64,000 bases of DNA from NCBI RefSeq assembly GCF_000151315.2, contig NW_011887302.1, positions 528,471 to 592,470 on the forward strand, written 5' to 3'. A model generated the notes under the pieces. The model was given only the letters and a program-made list of their open reading frames with translations, did not search any database and had not been told where the DNA came from. Below, piece by piece: positions 44,775 to 57,463 of the stretch; position 1 is the stretch's first letter, and the number at the start of each line of letters is the position of its first letter. The translations under genes were made by a program, and so were the position numbers. This DNA is from Capsaspora owczarzaki ATCC 30864 (lineage: Eukaryota; Opisthokonta; Filasterea).

Positions 44775-47426
44775 ATGTCTGAACACTCGTCGCTCAGCGC
44801 CGAGTCCCGCGGAAGCCCGAACCTGTCCAACCAAGGGCGATTCGACCCGCTGTCGTTTACGCTTTCGTCCAGCGACATGAGTGAAGGCAACACGCACGGC
44901 ACTGGAGTTGGCGGCGCCAGTCAGGAGCAGCCGTATCCGAACGCCTCACGCTCGGCCGGCCACCTGCAGCACCACTCGGGCCCAGCAGGAGCATACACAC
45001 ACGCTGAGCTGGATGGCGGCGACCGACACCCCGCAGTGTTCAGTCGGAGCGCAAGTGCAGCCGAGATGGACCAGTACGCCAGATTGGCCGAAGCGCAGGA
45101 AGACGCCGCAGACAGCATGATGGGCAGCGGCGTCACAATGCTGGCTGCTGGTGGTGCTGCCGGCGGGCTTCCTGGTCAACTCAGTGGACGGTTTCGCGGT
45201 GAGTTAGGGCCGAGCACAGCCACACTCGCAATTGGATTGGGATTTGGAACACAACAGTTTGCCGATTCCAGTTGGAATCAGACAAATCGCTCCAACCGGT
45301 TCCCCAAGGCTAACATGGCTGTGGTGTCTTGTTTTTTTTTTTTTGTTTTTTTAAATTCTGATTCGGGTGGCAGGACCAACGGACGAAGAGCGAATGGCTG
45401 CACCGCGCGTCGCGCGAATGACAGTCGGTAGCATGTTTGGAGCAGTTGTGCTCTCGCTCTGGGATCACATCATGGGCCCGCGAACCCTGAAGGTACTCCA
45501 CGAGGCTGCGTGCCCCTCTATTGCGATGCAGATGCGCGCGTGCCATGGCCGATTGCAACAATCCGCCGTTCTGCACTCATGAGTTATGCTTTTTGTTGCT
45601 TTGGTTTCAACTCACCGTTCCTCGTTGCTCTCTCGTCAGGTCTGGCAAGGAGACACTGTCCCCGAAGAAATCACCACATACGTTACCAAGCACACGCTGA
45701 ACGGCGAGATCTGCCGCCCAGAAACGGACACCACGATCGAACCAAAGTTCTACATGTTGCCAGAAATCGGTACCTCCTTCTTCCATATTGGATTGTTCTG
45801 CGAGAATCCATTCACTCACTCGTACGTGTGCTGTGTGTGTGTGCGTGTGTACGTGTGTGTGCGTGTGCACGTTGCCATCGTGAAAAGGATATGCCATCTC
45901 GTCGTTTGTCTTTACAGCCAATTTGTCGAACGATCTGCACATTTTCTCGCTTTCGCTCGTGATGCCCATCAAGCACGCGCAAGAATACCTGCAAGTGCAT
46001 GCTGTATGCGAAGACCGGATGGTATTCTTTGTACGCCGTCTCCAAGCGCATCTGCAGCTTCATGCTGCCGAGCAGGCGTTGAACGACCTCTCCCCGGTGA
46101 TGCTTGCGGCACTCGACAACCTCAATCACGCCCGTCAAGCGTGCATCACCGATATCGACATTGCATTTACCGCGTTTGGAGAACACATGCAATCCCGGTT
46201 TGATCAAGGGTTTTTGACGAGGTGAGGGTCATTGGACCTGCATGTCTGTCTGCAACGGAAGAACTTTCTCATTTTGATTGCCTGCTACCCCACAGGGTTT
46301 TGACATCGCATTTGCAAACCTGCATGTGCTCGGTGGTCGTTGGCTCCGACTTGGATCAAGTGAACGCTGTACGTTGCTTCGCTATGAGCTGCAGTCGTCC
46401 AACTGCTTGTCTCGTGGACGCTCACCGTGGCTGGTTTGGACAGATGATTAATACCTTGGCTTTGTTTATGCCTGGCAACGACCGGCAACGATGCCGTTTG
46501 TCGACCGATTTGAATGAAAAGTACAACCCAGAACTGATGATTCAAGGATTGTTCTATGTGAGTGTTCCTGGATGTTTGAATCAGTTTTGTTGTCGTTTTC
46601 TTTTAGTCTCACATCTCGTTGACTCGTACAGAAGCCTGGGGAAAGCTGGGTTGCACGGGATGAAGAAATCATTCTCAACCGCTTGCCAAGTACCATCATC
46701 GATCTCAATACTCAGGAAGTCCACCGCACAAACCTGTTCCATCAATACAAGACTCAGCGAAACGAGTTCCTTGATTCGGAGATTAACCGTTTGAAGGACA
46801 AGATCTGGACTCCAACGTAAGCGGGTGACACCAGCGTTGTCTTGTTCAACAGAACTCGATCGAGTCCTCACTTACAGACCCAATTTTCATTTCCACCGAC
46901 CTCCACAGAGCACTTTTCCGATCAGTCAAAGACGCAGCACCCAGTGTCAAGTCCTTCCTGCATGAGGTGAGTATTTTTACAATCGGATTAGAAGGAGCCA
47001 AAAAGGTAGTGATGCTGATTGTACATGTTTTTTCGTTGCTTTTCCCTGGCAGATCTCACGCATTCGGCCAGGATTTCTCCAAGAGGCGTTCGCGCAACAG
47101 TTCCAGCGCCTATTGACTCGACGAGCAATGGGCTTGATCAAGTATCTCGAAGCGGAGTTGTACGTTTCACACTGGTTTTTGTGCGGTGCTGCAGCCCCAT
47201 CATCAATCTCACTGTCTGTTGGGTTGGTCACAGAAACTCTGGAACTCGATTCGATCGCGAGAATTCCATGAAACTCATCAAGTCCGACCTTGGCCTCAAC
47301 GCAGAGAACGACTTTTTCATTGTTCTCGCCATTGCCGAGCGGTTGCGCGCTGGTACTTTTGTGGATGCCATGGGTGATCCCCGTCTGACAGAAGCCAAGC
47401 TGGCGAACCTGTTGAATGATCTGTAG
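44775..47426 (+). CDS. C9orf72: C9orf72 orthologue (longin-DENN protein)
   Basis: Ten exons (44775-45198, 45374-45492, 45640-about 45832, 45918-46221, 46296-46368, 46444-46557, 46632-46816, 46909-46966, 47053-47159, 47234-47426) give about 589 residues (human 481). C9orf72 acts with SMCR8 and WDR41 as a DENN-family complex controlling Arf/Rab GTPases, autophagy and lysosomes. After a 150-residue Ser/Gly-rich extension the longin part matches: SMFGAVVLSLWDHIMGPRT, TKHTLNGEICR, IFSLSLVMP. The DENN part includes LTSHLQTCMCSVVVGSDLDQVN, LALFMPGNDRQRCRL, RPGFLQEAFAQQF, MGLIKYLEAE, and LIKSDLGL followed by FIVLAIAERL. Nine introns split it. The donor of intron 3 is uncertain: the strong GTACGT at 45822 breaks frame, while GT positions inside the adjacent GT repeat (45833, 45839 or 45845) keep it. 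Confidence 0.94.
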
Positions 47427-47556
47427 AGAGACATGTATTCATTTTTTCTTTCGTGTATGGCTTTGTTTGTTGGGTTTCAAATGTTATTTCAATCGGAATT
47501 AGCTTTAGCACAATTGCCAAAAGTTCGAGCTGTCAGATTCAGCCAAACAAAAGAGT

Positions 47557-49936
47557 TTAAACGGACGACAGAGGCACCGAGTACTGGCTGGCCCAGTCAC
47601 GATCAAACCGGCTCTGCACGCTTGACACAAGGCTCTTGGCATCGGTGACAAGCGAGCTTCCCGCCGTGTTGATAAAGTAATCGCCCACATAGTTGCTGGT
47701 CGAAATGGCCACCAAAGAGTCCGTCACAATAAACTTGGCGTGGTTGACGCGAGTGAAGGGCACATAGGGGGTATTCTCTGCATCAAACCAACAATTGTGA
47801 GCATACAGGGTGAACCGTTCATCAACATGGAATCGAAGAACCTACTCGGAATTTCCATGAGGCGAACTTCGACATTGTCCAGGTCGTTGAGAGACTTCAA
47901 GAACGGAATCATGCCTTCAATCGAGTTGTCCCAGTATGCAATCAACATGTTCACCTGAACCTTTTTGCTGATCAAAGCAAGAACAATAACAATAATCGGA
48001 ATGTGAGTGTCGCGCATCGCTCCTTACATCAAGCCGTCCACCACCACCAGAGGTACGTACTTGAATGCAACGGTGCGAATGGCAGTGTCCAACGCAGGCC
48101 AGTACACTTGAGGCTCCTCATAGACGGTAATGGGCAGATAGTCCATGACTTCGATCGACACATTTCTGTGAAAAAACAAAACGACAGAGCAGGTCAACAC
48201 AAGGCAAAACAATAATCCGGTGAAAAGCGAGAAATGAGGACGTACGTCTGAGCGGACAGGATGGCGAATTCAAGTGCGTCTCGATCAAAGCTGCGGCCAG
48301 CAGGGCAGAATGCATGGGGAGAGGACGAAATGAACGCTGAACCAGACTCGTGGTTGACAGCAATCGTAGCGGGGTTGGAGGCATTGAAGTCCGTGTCGAG
48401 TCTGCAGGCAACCAGGCGGAACGTTCAGCAAAACAGTCACACGGGAAAGCAAGGATTGGACAACGCAGCACACGACTCGAATGAATTCTACTGAAAATGA
48501 CTCACTGGGACGGCCAGAATGCGGGCAGACGCTCGAGATTCGACGCCAAAACAAACACGTCAAACACTTTCTTGAGGTCGGAAGCAAGCAGATTGCACTT
48601 ATCAACAACGATTCCGAGCTCCTTGACCTCGCTCAACGAGCGCCAATCTAAGAAGATTCATGAAACAAAAACGATGAACGAAAAGCCACTCAAAACGAGG
48701 TCAGTCAACTCGTTTGAGAAAAAACAAAACAAAACAAAAAAAAACCAAAAAAAAAACCAAGAGCTTGCGTTATGGTTGTCATAAGTCCCTACCCATGTTT
48801 GCGCTACCAATGTAAAACGCTTGCCCGTCTGCGATAATGAACTTTGTGTGCAAAACGCCGCCATCTGTGCCACCACCGAATGCGAGAAGGTGAGTCAAAA
48901 GAGCAGCTAAAAAAAAAAAAAATAAAAAATGCAACGTTGTTCTGCACAGAAACGCGCACTCACCAAAGAAGGTGGACATGTTGAGGTACGCAACAGAGAT
49001 TTGACTGCCGCATTGTTGTTGGAGCGTGACAAGATCATCGTCGGGGAACTGGGCGTTCGGAGCGGAAATCGCAACGTTTATGGCAACATTGCGATCGCAC
49101 GCAGCGACGAGCGCATTGAAGACCTTCTGACCAATGTCAGTGCCATTGAGCAGTGTCATGTAAAAGACAGCGAGGTCGAGTGTCTGCGTTGCGTTATTGA
49201 TCAACTGCAGCCAAGCTAAAACAACGCCAGCAGAACCAGGAAGTTAGTTGATACATCAATAGCGATCGCACCGCACTAGTCCCTCCGTTTGATGTGGAGG
49301 TCAGAGCATTGCTGTCAACTGCTCTGCCACACTATTCTAGACAGAGCGGTCGAAACAAGGAAATGCTCAGACATGTTTGCCGTATTTGGGTTTGAAGGGA
49401 TTTGCCTTGTTTTTGCAATGGATCGCCCGCTCGACTCGAGCGTATAGGGACTCTTATTGATGGTGTATCGTATGATCTGGAGCGTGCAATGATCATCCGA
49501 CCTAGAGCCACGAAAACAAACCCTCGAATTGCTTACCATCGCCGGTGGACAAGTCGGTGTGGAGGGTCAGGTTGGACGGAATAGTCTCTGCAATGCGAGC
49601 GGTACCGCTGCAGGAGAGCTGATCCGCGTTGTGCTCCTGCTGCTGCTGCTGCTGCTGTTCATGCTGCTGCTGCGTTGCAGAGTCGAGCTTGCTACGGTGT
49701 TGGGTCGCAGCCCGCCATGAGGAAGCGAGGCGCTGTTCTGCGTCGGCTGCCGCGTTGCGCCAGTCACCCTGCACCGACGATGATGACGACGACGACGACA
49801 AAGACGAGGATGAGGATGGTGACGTGGTGGCATGAGTGGCGGCGGCAGAGCAGCAGGCGACGACGACCAGGAGGCACAGGACAGTCAGGACTTGCGCAAC
49901 CGCCCCGACACGACCGCGAGCACAAGAGAGCATCAT
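47557..49936 (-). CDS. PLD3: PLD3/PLD4-type phospholipase D family protein
   Basis: Eight exons (49537-49936, 48964-49215, 48793-48864, 48506-48647, 48246-48401, 48061-48165, 47846-47967, 47557-47777) give 489 residues, matching human PLD3 (490). The N-terminus is a hydrophobic signal anchor (VLTVLCLLVVVACCSAA), then a Ser- and Gln-rich stalk. Two HKD half-sites are complete: HTKFIIAD (His223, Lys225, Asp230) followed by FYIGSANMDWRSL, and HAKFIVTD (His429, Lys431, Asp436) followed by STSNYVGDYF. Other family blocks are KELGIVVDKCNLLASDL and FCPAGRSFD. In animals this type II lysosomal family works as 5' exonucleases and in lipid synthesis. ATGs at 49936 and 49933 are adjacent. It is divergent from INO80. 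Confidence 0.94.
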
Positions 49937-50306
49937 TGCGTAGCAGTAACAACAACGAGCAACAAACAAACAAAAAAAAGAAACGAATGAACGTTTGATC
50001 GCAGAGCAACAAGCAAATGAACGAATAAAGTACAAAATGTCAACGCCGCACATTGCAAGAGGTGATCTGATCTGTTCACCATTCTGTAGGTTGGTTACTT
50101 TGCGCTCATCCCTTTTCCCCCTCGTCCCCGCTCTTCCCCTAATCCACAGTGGCAGTACCCCAAAATGCAAGACGCCGTGTCGCACAATACAGCTTCAGTG
50201 CGAGCTGACGCTTTGGTTCTGCGTCTGTGTCAATTCAACATCGAACAACAAGTGTAGGTCCACTCCTGGTTTTCTCAGACTTTTTGGCTGCTCTCAGCTC
50301 AAAACA
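49937..50306. promoter_or_regulatory. Divergent promoter region, PLD3-like / INO80
   Basis: This 370-base spacer lies between two outward-facing starts. It has an A-rich stretch beside the PLD start and a C/T-rich stretch near 50110-50150; no specific element is recognised. Confidence 0.45.
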
Positions 50307-50398
50307 ATGGCCAACCCAGGCCTCACGACTGCGCAGGCAACGCAAGCAGCTGCACGCAAGCCGCGCGTTCGCTCTCCTGCAGCTCGGCGACTTGCCTC

Positions 50399-50446
<48 letters not shown>

Positions 50447-51372
50447 CGGAGGAGCAGGTGTGACTGAGGATCAGCAGGACGACGACATGAATCACAATGA
50501 CGATGACGAGAATATCAATGATGATGATGATGTTGATGATGACGACGACGACGGCGATGATGATCTCGGCGACGAAGATGATGATGATGATGATGATGAT
50601 GATACAGACGGCGACGATGATGGAGGAGCGGCTGCTGAGCTCGACTGGTCACCGTCCAAAGACCTCGGCCTCGCACCCACCGCGCGCAACCCGCGATCCA
50701 ACGTCACGTCAGCGTCAACGCTCGCAGCTTCCCATCGAACGAAGGCAGAAGCAGCGGCAGGCCCAGGCGCAGGCGCAGGCACAGGGTCGTACGGTCGCTT
50801 CTCAATCGCGTCCTCCTCTTCCTCATCCACAGCCCGACCTGCACCGGGCGCTGGGCTTCTGACGATGGGCGCCCGTCCGTCTCCTGCGCTGCATGCATTG
50901 CCAGCCAATGTCGCCGCACTGGCTCCAGGGCTGCCGGAAGGCGCCGTCTTTGCAGATTGGGTCGTTCCTGGCTTGGGTCCCGCTGCAGTGCTCTCGTCCA
51001 CTGCTGCTGCTGCGGCGTCCGCTCGACCATCCTCCAGGTAACAGCTCGAAAAGAGCTTCATCCGACAATTGCAAGACACCACGTGTTTGGATTTTTTTTT
51101 TCAATGGTCCTTGTTGAGTTTGTTGCAATTTTATGGGCGTTTGCACTCACTTTTTGTGCTCCGATCCCATCCCTTCCTTGTCAACAGTCGATCGAAACGA
51201 AACAATAACGCAGGCGCCTCGAGGTTGGTGTGCAGCTTGCTCCGAAACTTTGGCTTGTTGAATTGACCAACAAGACTTCTCACACCTCTGCTTTCTGTCG
51301 TTGCGTTGGCAAACATAGTTCTTCATCGGTCTTGAAACAGCCCTCCCAGCTAATTGGCGAGTTGCAACTGCC

Positions 51373-51427
<55 letters not shown>

Positions 51428-54400
51428 GCAAGCTCTGAACCAGCCACCGACGACGTAGCTGAACTCATTCCTTCAGCACTGAACAAACTGGCCGCCATGC
51501 TGTCTGTTGACAATGTCGTGCAGAGCACGAGACAGCAAATCACCAACGTTCTGTCTCCATTTTTTACTGGTCTGTCATGGCGTTTCTCTAGCTGTCATAT
51601 GAATAAGCTCAATTGCTCTGGTTACATTCCACGTCCATTGTCGCAGAGTCACCAACCTACCTCCCGGCACGGATTGCTCGGACGAGGACGGCGAATATGT
51701 GTCGGCAGATGAGCAATTTTCTGCTGCCACTTTGGCCCGCGGTCAGGTGCGCGAGTCGCTTCGATCTGCACTCATGCGATCTGCCTTTGTCAACTCGGAG
51801 GAGATTTGCGAGTTAAGCGACAGCAGCGAAGACGAGGCAACTGTGCTGCTTGGCGCTCCCACAAGCGTGTCACGTCCTCTCCCGATGCAACTTGCTGTTG
51901 GTGGCCAAACATTCCGCACTCGTCGGATGCGCACTGTGGACGACGCTCTGCGTGCACTCCACCCGACAGCGTTCGACACCGAGTCTGACTCGGACAGCGC
52001 CGAAGAAGCAGCAGAAGACCTGCAACCGACAGCGGAAGAATACCGTATTATGCTGCGGCTGCACAAGATGCAAAAGCGCATGTCGCGCAACGCTCTCCGA
52101 AACCCACGCTCGTACGCCCCCGTGCACCAGTACTCTAGTCTGTTTCTTCGCGGCTCGGCTGGCGCCATCGACGACCCGCGTCTCTCCAACAAGCTCAAGT
52201 TGGAGCGCGACATGCTCGACAGTGAAATCCGCCACCGAGAGGAAGCGCAGCGTCGCAAGGATGCAATCGTCCGCCGCCAGCGCGACGCTGAAGAGCTCAA
52301 GCAACGCCGAGTGCAGGAGCAGGAGCAAATTCGGCTTGCCATTCATCAGCGCGTTGCGAATCGGTTTCAACGCGCTACTGTCGCCACAGCTGCCTCCACC
52401 GCGTCGTCGTCGACTGGACAGCACGAGCTACCTGCCTTTCTCGAAGGGTCTGACGACACTGAGCTCGTTACTCGGCGTCACATTTGGATGTCCATCGCCT
52501 TAAATCAGGTCGTCCCCGCCCATGCCTTGCGCGCCAGTGCAGTGCAGGCGAGCCGCAGTCTTGCCCAAGCCACTGCGCGGATGGTTACGAGTCGCATGCA
52601 GCAAGAGAATGCTCGGGCTCAGCGCCAGTTCAAAGATTCCAAACTGCGCGCCCGCCGACTCAATCGCGAGGTGAGTGGTTTGTGACATCAAAGTGTTGCA
52701 GAGAGGTATGCAGTGTCTTTTTGGTTTTTGAGACTCACCATTCCGATTTTACTCGCGAGCGCAGATGTTTTCGTTTTGGAAGAAAAACGAGAAGGACGAA
52801 CGCGAGTCTCGTCGGCGGGCTGAGCGCGAAGAGATTGACAAGCGCAAGATGGAGATGGAAATGCGCGAGCAAGAGCGCCAGAAGCGCAAGCTCAATTTCC
52901 TGTTGACACAAACGGAGCTTTATGCGCATTTCATGAGCAGAAAACTACAAAGTGAGCCTTTTCGTGTTTTTTTTTTTCGGTGACAATGTTGGTAGGTCGC
53001 TTTCCCGTGCTTGAACCTGGTGCTTACTATTTCCTTTTGCTCTTGCCCCGACTCTAGCCAACTCGACGTCAGAAGATGAGATTCTCTCGAGATTGAACGC
53101 GCCCACTGATCTTGACTCGAAAAACCCAGGTACCTTTCGTTCGTTGCTGCTTTTTCTGCCCGTGTTACTGATTTCACTCACTTCATTGTTATTTATTTGG
53201 CATAGATGGAGATGTCAATGCTCTTCGAGCTCAGGCGCGGCAACACGCTGAAAATGCCTATCAAAGCTCTCGAACAGCGACCGAGCAATTCGACACAGAG
53301 TCTCAGCGCCTGCGCCAAGAGGCTAGCGAAGGTAACAGACCGTTTCTTCTGGTCCGAGAACCAGCAACACGCACGTTTGACTTTGCCTTTGCCTTACCTA
53401 CAATCCCTTCCCGAACAGACGACGAATTGAGCTTGGCAAATCCTCGCATCGCGGATTCGTCCCTGCTCTCAGCTCCTTCCATCCTTGTGGGAACCCTCAA
53501 GTCGTACCAACTCAAGGGCATGAGCTGGTTGGCATCACTCTACGACCAAGGCATCAATGGCATCCTTGCCGACGAAATGGGCTTGGGCAAGACCATTCAA
53601 ACCATTGCGCTCCTCGCTCATATTGCCGAGGTGCGAGTCTTGCCTTTGCGACTGTCAGAACATGCTTTTTGAGATTGATTGGCCGTCTGCTCACCTGTGT
53701 TGAGCAGAAGCACAACACTTGGGGCCCGTTTTTGATTGTCACTCCTGCGTCAACGTTGCACAATTGGCAGCAAGAAATTGAGAGGTTTGTACCCAGCTTC
53801 AAGGTATTGACGAGATCTGGCTGGCATGGTCGTGTTGATTGGTTTTCGCTTGACAATGCAACTGACACATGTGTTCGTTCTCTTTCAGGTGTTGCCTTAC
53901 TGGGGTCACGCCAACGACCGCAAGGTCCTTCGAAAATACTTTAACAACAAGCTCTTGTACACCAAAGACGCTGCGTTCCATGTTCTCGTGACAAGCTATC
54001 AAATGGTGAGGGGATTGCTCTGAACAGCGACACTTGGTTGCTGTTTTTCGCCTAAGCTCACTGCATCGGCATTTTTAAAGATTGTGTTTGATGACAAGTA
54101 CTTCCAGAGGGTCAAGTGGCAGTATATGGTTTTAGACGAAGCTCAGGCCATCAAGAGTAGCGCCAGGTAACAGTCATTTTGGTCGAAACGCGAACGCCCC
54201 GTTTTCTTCTGTTGAAATCTCACTCCACATCACCTTTGACTCTTGGCTCAATCATCGTTCCATACAGCGTGCGGTGGAACACCCTCCTCAAATTCAACTG
54301 CCGCAATCGGCTTTTGCTGACCGGCACTCCAATTCAGAACAGCATGACCGAGTTGTGGGCTTTGTTGCACTTCATCATGCCCTCCGTGTTTGACTCACAC

Positions 54401-57319
54401 CAAGAGTTCTCAGAGTGGTTTGCCAAAGACATTGAGAGCCATGCCGAGAACAAATCTGGCCTTGACAAAAGTACAGACCGCATTGAGATTGAGCGAAGAA
54501 ATGGATGTTTCTCTTTTTTTTTTTTTTTTTGTTAAATTTTGCTGGATTTTGCTGGATTTTGCCTCTGATCTCCTGGTTTGCCTCTGCTTTCTTCAGCTCA
54601 ATTGTCGCGATTGCACATGATTCTCAAGCCGTTTATGCTGCGTCGCGTGAAGAAGGACGTCGAGAATGAGCTCGGTGAAAAGGTGCGACGAGTTGCAAAA
54701 TTCACGAAACTGCTCAAACTTGTGCTAACACTTCCGCGTGTACATCCTGGGGTGTATCCGCCCCCCCCGCCTCCCTTTTCTTATAAATCATCAGATTGAG
54801 CTTCTTGTGCCGTGCTACTTGACTTCGCGTCAGCGACAACTCTATCAGGGATTGCAGTCCAGACTGACGGTCGACGAGCTGCTTTCCACCTCCGCGCCTG
54901 GCGGCTCGAGCTCATCACAGCGTGCCCCCGATCAACAACATCTAATGAACATGATTATGCAGTTCAGAAAGGTTTGCAACCATCCCGAGCTGTTTGAGCG
55001 TCGCCGTCCACGCTCCCCTTTCCAGTTCCAAGCGCCTTTGTTTTCGGTGTCGCAAGTGGATGACGGCACGCCACGCACCTTCAAGTACGGCGAAGCGCCC
55101 GCCGTCGATGTTGGCGACGTCAATCGCAACGCAATCTCCTTCTCCATTCCAAAGCTCGTGTATCGTGAATGTAAGCTGAGTCGTGGGTGTGTGTGGTTGG
55201 GTTTGGTGCTTTTCGCGACGTTTCGCTGACTCTTTTCTGTCCCTTCGATGTCCTTTTCCAGCATTGCTACTACCATCCAACGAGCACTTGCGGACTTGTG
55301 CGCTCCGATTCAACATTTTCCATCCGACCAATGTGCATGCGTGCATGCTTGGTGTCAATGACCAACGAATCGACCGTGACGTGCACAACAAGCCCACGAG
55401 TCCACGACGCTGGGTGCGCACGCACTCGACATCTCGATCGGGATTCTCTTTTGTGCGTTTGATGCGCGTGTCGCATTCAGACCTGCTGATCGGACTGGGC
55501 CCTGCGGAGGTGTTCTTGTGCGATGCGCTTCGCCAGCAATCTCGACGTGAAGTCTACGACCCCGAAGTTACTTTTTCCAACAGGTACGGGCTTGTTTGGG
55601 CTGAAATCATCGCGATCGTTGGAAAGAGTGCTCATCGATTCTTCCCCTTCTTCTAATTTTCATCCCACAGCATTGAGCTCGTACCAGTCGCAACACGGCT
55701 CCTGCATTGCCGCGGTGATCAAGCCGCACAGCTGCAGCTTCCCCTTCTTGTGTTCTCAACAGAGTACAAGAACTTGCTCTCCATGGGGCATTTCGGATCG
55801 GATTTGCAGTTCTGGATGGCTCCGGCTGTGGCACGTCCTGTCGAGTTTTTGTGCTCGGACGCGTCCTTTGTGCGCGATCGCAACGAGATCTTGCGTTCTC
55901 CGGGCGTGCATCGCCTCCTTTTCGGACCCACTGGCGTTCGTTCAATGAATGAAGCTCGCAATCGACTCGACCCAAGCGGACCAGTTCTGATTGGCCTGCC
56001 TCGTCTGCCCGTGGAACGAAATTTCGCCAGCCGTCCACTTGTGGATGGGGGCATGATTGACCGCTGCTTGTTCCAGCTCCGGGATCCTGTATCGTCCGAG
56101 TTGCAACTTGCTCGCTTGGGTTTGGTTAACAACTCGGTTCCCAGACCGGTGTTTTCGCACGTGTCCATTCCAGGTGTGTTTTTCTTGCAGGCATCATCGT
56201 TTGGTTGGTGTTGCGCCTTAACAGTGCGTTGGTGTGAGCTGACTTTTTTGTAACTCTGTGGCCGTGATAGACCGAAGCCGCCTCATTACCGACTCGATCA
56301 AGATGGTCGTGCTGGACAAGTTGCTGACCAAGCTCAAGGCAGAGGGCCACCGCGTCCTCATCTACTCACAAATGACCAAGATGATTGATCTTCTCGAAGA
56401 GTTTATGAACTTTCGGTTGCATCGCTATGTGCGCCTGGATGGCCAGACGACGATTGAGACGCGCAACAACATGGTGTCGAACTTTCAGACGCGCAGCGAC
56501 ATTTTCGTCTTCCTGTTGTCGACACGCGCCGGCGGCGTTGGTATCAATCTGACCGCCGCCGACACTGTCATTTTCTACGACAGCGACTGGAACCCAACTG
56601 TTGATCAGCAGGCCATGGACCGCTCGCATCGGTTGGGCCAAACTCGCCAAGTCACTGTCTACCGGCTGATTGCCAAAGGCACAGTCGAGGAGCGCATTCT
56701 TGCCCGAGCGAGGCAGAAGAGCGAGGTGAGTTGTTGAGCCGAGAGCCGTAGTCGGCATGTGACGCAAATGTCTCAACTTTTGGGTGATCAATTTTTTTTT
56801 GGTTCTCAGATTCATAAAATGGTCATCGCTGGCGGACACTTCCGGTCTGAGCCGAAAGCCAACGATGTCGTTTCAATTCTTTTGGGCGACGAACAAGACA
56901 ACCAACAGCTGGTCACTGACGCGGTGGAGGGCGATTTGCTCGAAGGTGCGATTCAGCTCGATGCTTTGCCGGAGGCGCCAGACACGTCGGCCGAATCGCT
57001 GGCTGCCATGAACGGAGCTTGGAACGACGAGGGTGCTGCCGAGGGGTTGGAGCAGCTTGCCAATCCTTCGAAAAAGACACGGCGTCCTCGCAAACCACGC
57101 GCACCAGCTGGCGCGGCGGGCGCACCGCGGTCTCGGCAGAAACGTCGCCACAAGGATGACGATGGATCTGGGGAAGAGGTTGTTCTGCAGCCGTCGAAAC
57201 GCAGTCGCCGTGCTGGTCCTTCCGCTGCGTCGTCCAACAGCGCTTCCATCATTCCGCCACTCACCATGCAAGGCGATGTCTTGGACGACAATGACGATGT
57301 TGACATTACCGGCTTTTAA
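50307..57319 (+). CDS. INO80: INO80 chromatin-remodelling ATPase
   Basis: Eighteen exons encode about 1796 residues (human 1556): 50307-51037, 51188-51223, 51319-about 51569, about 51649-52670, 52765-52951, 53058-53129, 53206-53331, 53419-53630, 53708-53803, 53889-54005, 54081-54166, 54268-54470, 54597-54682, 54795-55170, 55262-55583, 55671-56173, 56271-56725, 56810-57319. The N-terminus has poly-Ala, a long Asp-rich run and poly-Gln. The DBINO domain is exon 5 (681-742; [19 protein letters not shown]). The Snf2 ATPase shows [16 protein letters not shown] (DEAQ, as in INO80) and LTGTPIQN. A roughly 400-residue insertion separates the lobes, then [16 protein letters not shown] and [15 protein letters not shown]. 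The exon 3/4 junction has two equally in-frame solutions (donor 51570 with acceptor 51648, or 51574 with 51646). It slides nucleosomes and exchanges H2A.Z. Confidence 0.95.
50400..50450. repeat. (GCA)n run encoding poly-Ala in INO80 exon 1
   Basis: About fourteen GCA codons in a row encode an Ala tract near residue 40. Because the DNA is a CAG/GCA repeat it is slippage-prone. Confidence 0.9.
51373..51426. repeat. (CAG)n run encoding poly-Gln in INO80 exon 3
   Basis: About eighteen uninterrupted CAG codons encode poly-Gln in the disordered N-terminal region. The pure repeat lacks CAA interruptions. Confidence 0.93.
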
Positions 57320-57463
57320 AGTATCAAGCGTTTTTTTTCTTTTTGTTGTAATCGTCCATGCCTGTAACATTAGGATTCAATTTTTATTTCACAACGAAGC
57401 AAAGCCTAGGAACGAAAAGCGTTGGTTTTATTTCACACTCAAAACAAACGAAAGGGCAGACTC

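Noticed and set aside
45822-45827. GTACGT as the C9orf72 intron 3 donor
   Set aside because: Good consensus but it shifts the frame before the conserved IFSLSLVMP block.
51147-51431. Antisense ORF with a poly-Ala start over the INO80 CAG run
   Set aside because: It arises only from the triplet repeat and has no conserved sequence.
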